DNA from: Streptomyces sp. NBRC 110028 | GTDB taxonomy: Bacteria > Actinomycetota > Actinomycetes > Streptomycetales > Streptomycetaceae | Direction of reading: 5' to 3' | Assembly: GCF_001417735.1 (NCBI RefSeq) | Contig: NZ_BBUZ01000035.1 | Location: 1 to 64,000 of the forward strand | Length of the DNA stretch: 64,000 nucleotides | Shown: piece by piece, positions 61,195 to 64,000 of the stretch | How positions within the stretch are numbered: the stretch's first letter is position 1 | Layout: every line of letters begins with the position of its first letter | Position numbers and translations under genes: made by a program | Notes under the pieces: generated by a model | Seen by the model: the letters and a program-made list of their open reading frames with translations, nothing else | Told to the model about the DNA's origin: nothing | The model's database searches: none

Positions 61195-63951
61195 CTACGT
61201 CGAGACGTCGTCCAGGTCACCCCACTGGGCGAGCAGGTCCTCCTCGGTGGGCTCGGGGCCGGGGGCGGTGGCGGTGAGGGGCTGCTCGGCCCAGATGATC
61301 TTGCCGGTGGGGGTGTACCGGGTGCCCCAGCGCTGGGCGAACTGGGCCACCAGGAACAGGCCCCGGCCGCCCTCGTCGGTGGAGGCGGCGCGGCGCAGGT
61401 GCGGGGAGGTGCTGCTGCCGTCGGAGACCTCGCAGATGAGGCTGCGGTCGCGGACGAGGCGCACGGTGATGGGGCCGGAGCCGTAGCGGATGGCGTTGGT
61501 GATCAGTTCGCTGAGGATGAGTTCGGTGGTGAAGCCGCTCTCCTCGAGCCCCCATCCGGCCAGTCGGCGGGCCGCCTCGCCGCGGATTCCGGCGACGGCG
61601 GCGGGGTCGGAGGGGACGTCCCACTCGGCGACGGAGTCGGGGTCCAGGAGGTGGGTGCTGGCGACGAGGAGGGCGATGTCGTCTCTCGGGTGCGAGGAGG
61701 TCATCGCCTTGAAGACGGCCCGGCAGATCTCCTCGGGGCCGCGCCCGGGATGTGCTTCCAGGGTGCTGCGCAGCAGGCGCAGACCGGTGTCCCGGTCGCG
61801 GTCGCGGTCCTCGACCAGACCGTCGGTGTACAGGGCCAGCCGGCTCCCCTCGGGGAGCAGCATCTCGGTCGTCTCGATGGGCTCACCGCCGAGGCCGAGC
61901 GGCGGGGCGAGGGAGACCTCGGGGAAGGTGACGGTGCCGTCGGGGTAGGTCAGGGCAGGGCCCGGGTGGCCCGCCCGGGCCATGGTGCAGCGGCCGGAGA
62001 CCGGGTCGTAGATCGCGTACAGGCAGGTGGCGCCGCTGATCGGCGCGGCGTCGGTGTCCGCGGTGGCCTGGTCCTGATCGAAGCGGGTGACCAGCTCGTC
62101 GAGGTGGCTGAGGATTTCGTCCGGCGGCAGGTCCAGGGTGGAGAAGTTGTGCACGGCGGTACGCAGCCGCCCCATGGTGGCGGCGGCGTGCAGCCCGTGG
62201 CCGACAACGTCGCCGACGACCAGGGCGACCCGGGCGCCGGGCAGCGGGATGACGTCGAACCAGTCGCCGCCGACACCGGCCTGGGCGGGCAGGTAGCGGT
62301 GCGCCACCTCCAGGGCGTCCTGTTCGGGCAGGCCCTGCGGCAGCAGGCTGCGCTGGAGGGTGACGGCCATGGAGTGCTCGCGGGTGAAGCGGCGGGCGTT
62401 GTCGATGGCGACGGCGGCGCGGGCGACCAGCTCCTCGGCGAGGGCCACGTCCTCCTGGTCGAAGGGCTCGGACTTCTCCGAACGCCAGAAGGTGGCGATG
62501 CCCAGGGTGACATCGCGGGCGCGCAGCGGAATGGTGATCATCGAGTGGATGCCGTATTCGACGATCCGGACGGCCTGCTCGGGGTCCTGCTCCTGCCATC
62601 CGGCGAAGTCCCGGATGTCGGCGTCGAGCACCGGCCGCCCGGCGCCGAAGCCGAGCGCCTGCGGTGCGCCGCGCACATAGGTCGTCCGCTTGCCGACCCG
62701 CCACAGCGGGTGGTCGTTGCGGATGCCGAAGGTGGCCGTACGGCACATGGCGTCGCCCACCGGCTCGTCGCCGCGCAACACCGGGTCCACCAGGTCGACG
62801 GTGGCGAAGTCGGCGAACCACGGCACCGCGAACCGGGTCAGCTCCTCGGTGGTGCGGGCGATGTCGAGCGTGGTGCCGATCTTCGCGCCCGAGTCGTACA
62901 GCAGCCGCAGCCGCTTCTCCGCCACCTCGGCCTGGCCGGACAGCGCACGCAGCTCGGTGGTGTCACGGAGGGTGGCGACGCTGCCGGGGAGGCCGCCGTT
63001 CCACTGGGTGGAGCGCTGGTTGACGGCCAGCAGCCGGTCCCCCGCGAGATGCACCTCGTCGGTGGCCACGCGGCCGGAGGACAGCAGCGCGGCGGTGCGC
63101 GGTTCGAGGCCCAGCTCGCCGACGTGGCGGCCCTCGGCGTCCGGGGGCAGGTCGAGCAGCCGGCGCGCCTCGTCGTTGACGAGGACGAGGTGGCCGTGAC
63201 CGTCGACGATGAGCACGCCCTCGCGGACGGAGTGCAGCACGGCGTCGTGGTGCTCGTACATGCGGGTCATCTGGGCCGGGCCCAGGCCGTGGGTCTGGCG
63301 CCGTAGCCGCCGGCCCACCAGGGCGGTACCGGCGGTGGCGAGGGCGAGCGCGCCTCCGGCCGCGCCGATCACCAGCGGCATCTGGCGGGTGACGCGGCCG
63401 CCGACGTCGTGGGCGGTCATCCCGGCGCAGATCACGCCGACGACCGTGCCGTCGGCCTTTCGGATCGGGACCGTGGCCTGCACTTCCTTGCCGAGGGGGC
63501 CCTGCACGGTCTCCGTGACGACCTTGCCGCGCAGCGCGGGCCTGTAGTCGGCGACCAGCTGCTTGCCGATCTGCTGCGGCAGCGGATGGGTATACCGGAC
63601 GCCCTTGGTGTTCGCCGCGACGACGAAGTCCAGGCCCGCCCGCTTACGGACCTGCTCGGCCCGGGGCTGGAGCACGGCGGTCGGGTTGCGGGCCGTCATG
63701 GCCTCCGCTGTGCCCGGAGAGCCGGCGAAGGCCTGGGCCACGGCGGTGGACCGGTTGACGGCCTCCTGCTCGCTGTCGTTGCGCGCCTGCAGTACGAGCG
63801 CCAGCGTCGCCGCGGCGATGAGCAGGACGACGACGACCGCCTGGACGGCAAACACCTGTCCGGCGATGCTGCGCACGCCGAGCAGGGAGCGCAAGCGCCC
63901 CCGCGTCCGGACTGGCGGGGAGTGCTTCGATCGACCGAAAAATCCGATCAC
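61195..63951 (-). CDS. Membrane sensor with PAS, GAF, SpoIIE phosphatase and HATPase domains
   Basis: The 918-residue protein has TM1 (about 27-52, GQVFAVQAVVVVLLIAAATL), an extracellular Cache-like sensor with RYTHPLPQQIGKQLVADYRP and GVICAGMTAHDVGGRVT, and TM2 (about 190-212). Then follow a PAS domain (GVLIVDGHGHLVLVNDEARR), a GAF domain, a PP2C/SpoIIE phosphatase (AGVGGDWFDVIPLPGARVAL, VVGDVVGHGLHAA, ALYTDGLVEDRDRD, HPRDDIALLV) and a C-terminal anti-sigma-like ATPase (LSELITNAIRYG, DEGGRGLFLVAQFAQRWG). Such Streptomyces proteins regulate sigma factors by partner switching. Ligand and partners are unknown. It is a single gene upstream of the window end. Confidence 0.9.
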   Translation of the reverse strand: MIGFFGRSKHSPPVRTRGRLRSLLGVRSIAGQVFAVQAVVVVLLIAAATLALVLQARNDSEQEAVNRSTAVAQAFAGSPGTAEAMTARNPTAVLQPRAEQVRKRAGLDFVVAANTKGVRYTHPLPQQIGKQLVADYRPALRGKVVTETVQGPLGKEVQATVPIRKADGTVVGVICAGMTAHDVGGRVTRQMPLVIGAAGGALALATAGTALVGRRLRRQTHGLGPAQMTRMYEHHDAVLHSVREGVLIVDGHGHLVLVNDEARRLLDLPPDAEGRHVGELGLEPRTAALLSSGRVATDEVHLAGDRLLAVNQRSTQWNGGLPGSVATLRDTTELRALSGQAEVAEKRLRLLYDSGAKIGTTLDIARTTEELTRFAVPWFADFATVDLVDPVLRGDEPVGDAMCRTATFGIRNDHPLWRVGKRTTYVRGAPQALGFGAGRPVLDADIRDFAGWQEQDPEQAVRIVEYGIHSMITIPLRARDVTLGIATFWRSEKSEPFDQEDVALAEELVARAAVAIDNARRFTREHSMAVTLQRSLLPQGLPEQDALEVAHRYLPAQAGVGGDWFDVIPLPGARVALVVGDVVGHGLHAAATMGRLRTAVHNFSTLDLPPDEILSHLDELVTRFDQDQATADTDAAPISGATCLYAIYDPVSGRCTMARAGHPGPALTYPDGTVTFPEVSLAPPLGLGGEPIETTEMLLPEGSRLALYTDGLVEDRDRDRDTGLRLLRSTLEAHPGRGPEEICRAVFKAMTSSHPRDDIALLVASTHLLDPDSVAEWDVPSDPAAVAGIRGEAARRLAGWGLEESGFTTELILSELITNAIRYGSGPITVRLVRDRSLICEVSDGSSTSPHLRRAASTDEGGRGLFLVAQFAQRWGTRYTPTGKIIWAEQPLTATAPGPEPTEEDLLAQWGDLDDVST

Positions 63952-64000
63952 CCCCTATTCCTAACACCTCACGCCGCCGGGACGTGAGTGGCTGGAACGA

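Overview
The window is very GC-rich DNA with dense, short-spaced genes, GTG/TTG starts, TTA codons confined to a large regulator, and a tpg-tap pair (terminal protein and telomere-associated protein of linear actinomycete replicons). It is best read as Streptomyces, probably from a chromosome arm or a linear plasmid. Several decayed genes (truncated, internally deleted or frameshifted) fit an arm location. No tRNA, rRNA, CRISPR array or intact insertion sequence was seen.

Layout. (1) 1-4714, minus strand: a terpene gene set of two cytochrome P450s, a cis-prenyltransferase and a class I terpene synthase that runs off the left edge. (2) 5284-9300: two broken genes meeting tail to tail (a frameshifted Streptomyces hypothetical and a LysR remnant), a divergent WrbA/pirin redox pair, and a PPOX-family flavin/F420 enzyme. 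(3) 9317-16081: a TPR protein, then a probable sulfur-acquisition region: an LLM flavin monooxygenase-GNAT-(deleted) solute-binding protein operon, a GST-like CxxC protein, an Rrf2 (CymR-like) regulator and an SfnB-like acyl-CoA dehydrogenase. Two of the transcripts begin with short leader peptides of the RxHIDxxRxxSA type. (4) 16082-20100: a formylglycine-generating-enzyme-like protein, a serine hydrolase, and methyltransferase and GH127 remnants. (5) 20228-27400: a NACHT-LRR ATPase, a second STAND-like ATPase with a degenerate P-loop, and a membrane-anchored periplasmic-binding-protein-like receptor. (6) 27426-32401: Fur/KatG, an enoyl-CoA hydratase-family hydrolase and an SDR.

(7) 33037-55067 is the most interesting part, an apparently unusual biosynthetic cluster. 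A bldA-type (two TTA codons) LAL/LuxR regulator is followed by a minus-strand operon: ATP-grasp ligase, PLP decarboxylase, ACP, Cys-less thiolase-fold protein, AcpS-type PPTase, hotdog 3-aminobutyryl-CoA ammonia-lyase-like protein, KAS III-like enzyme, MFS transporter and secreted GH65 hydrolase. Divergent from it is a two-module NRPS (C-A-T-C-A-T-TE, with specificity residues reading Ser then Pro-like) followed 3 bp later by an FAD monooxygenase. The NRPS plus monooxygenase match the brabantamide/legonmycin type that makes bicyclic carbamates or pyrrolizidines. The ATP-grasp/ACP/decarboxylase trio resembles butirosin BtrJ/BtrI/BtrK. I infer that an amino-acid-derived, decarboxylated acyl starter is delivered by the ACP to a Ser-Pro dipeptide that the monooxygenase remodels.

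(8) 55018-64000: epoxide hydrolase, streptogramin B lyase (Vgb), SDR, RidA, tpg, tap (with two compensating homopolymer frameshifts) and a SpoIIE-type phosphatase/sensor. Function calls rest on motifs read by eye; no database search was run.
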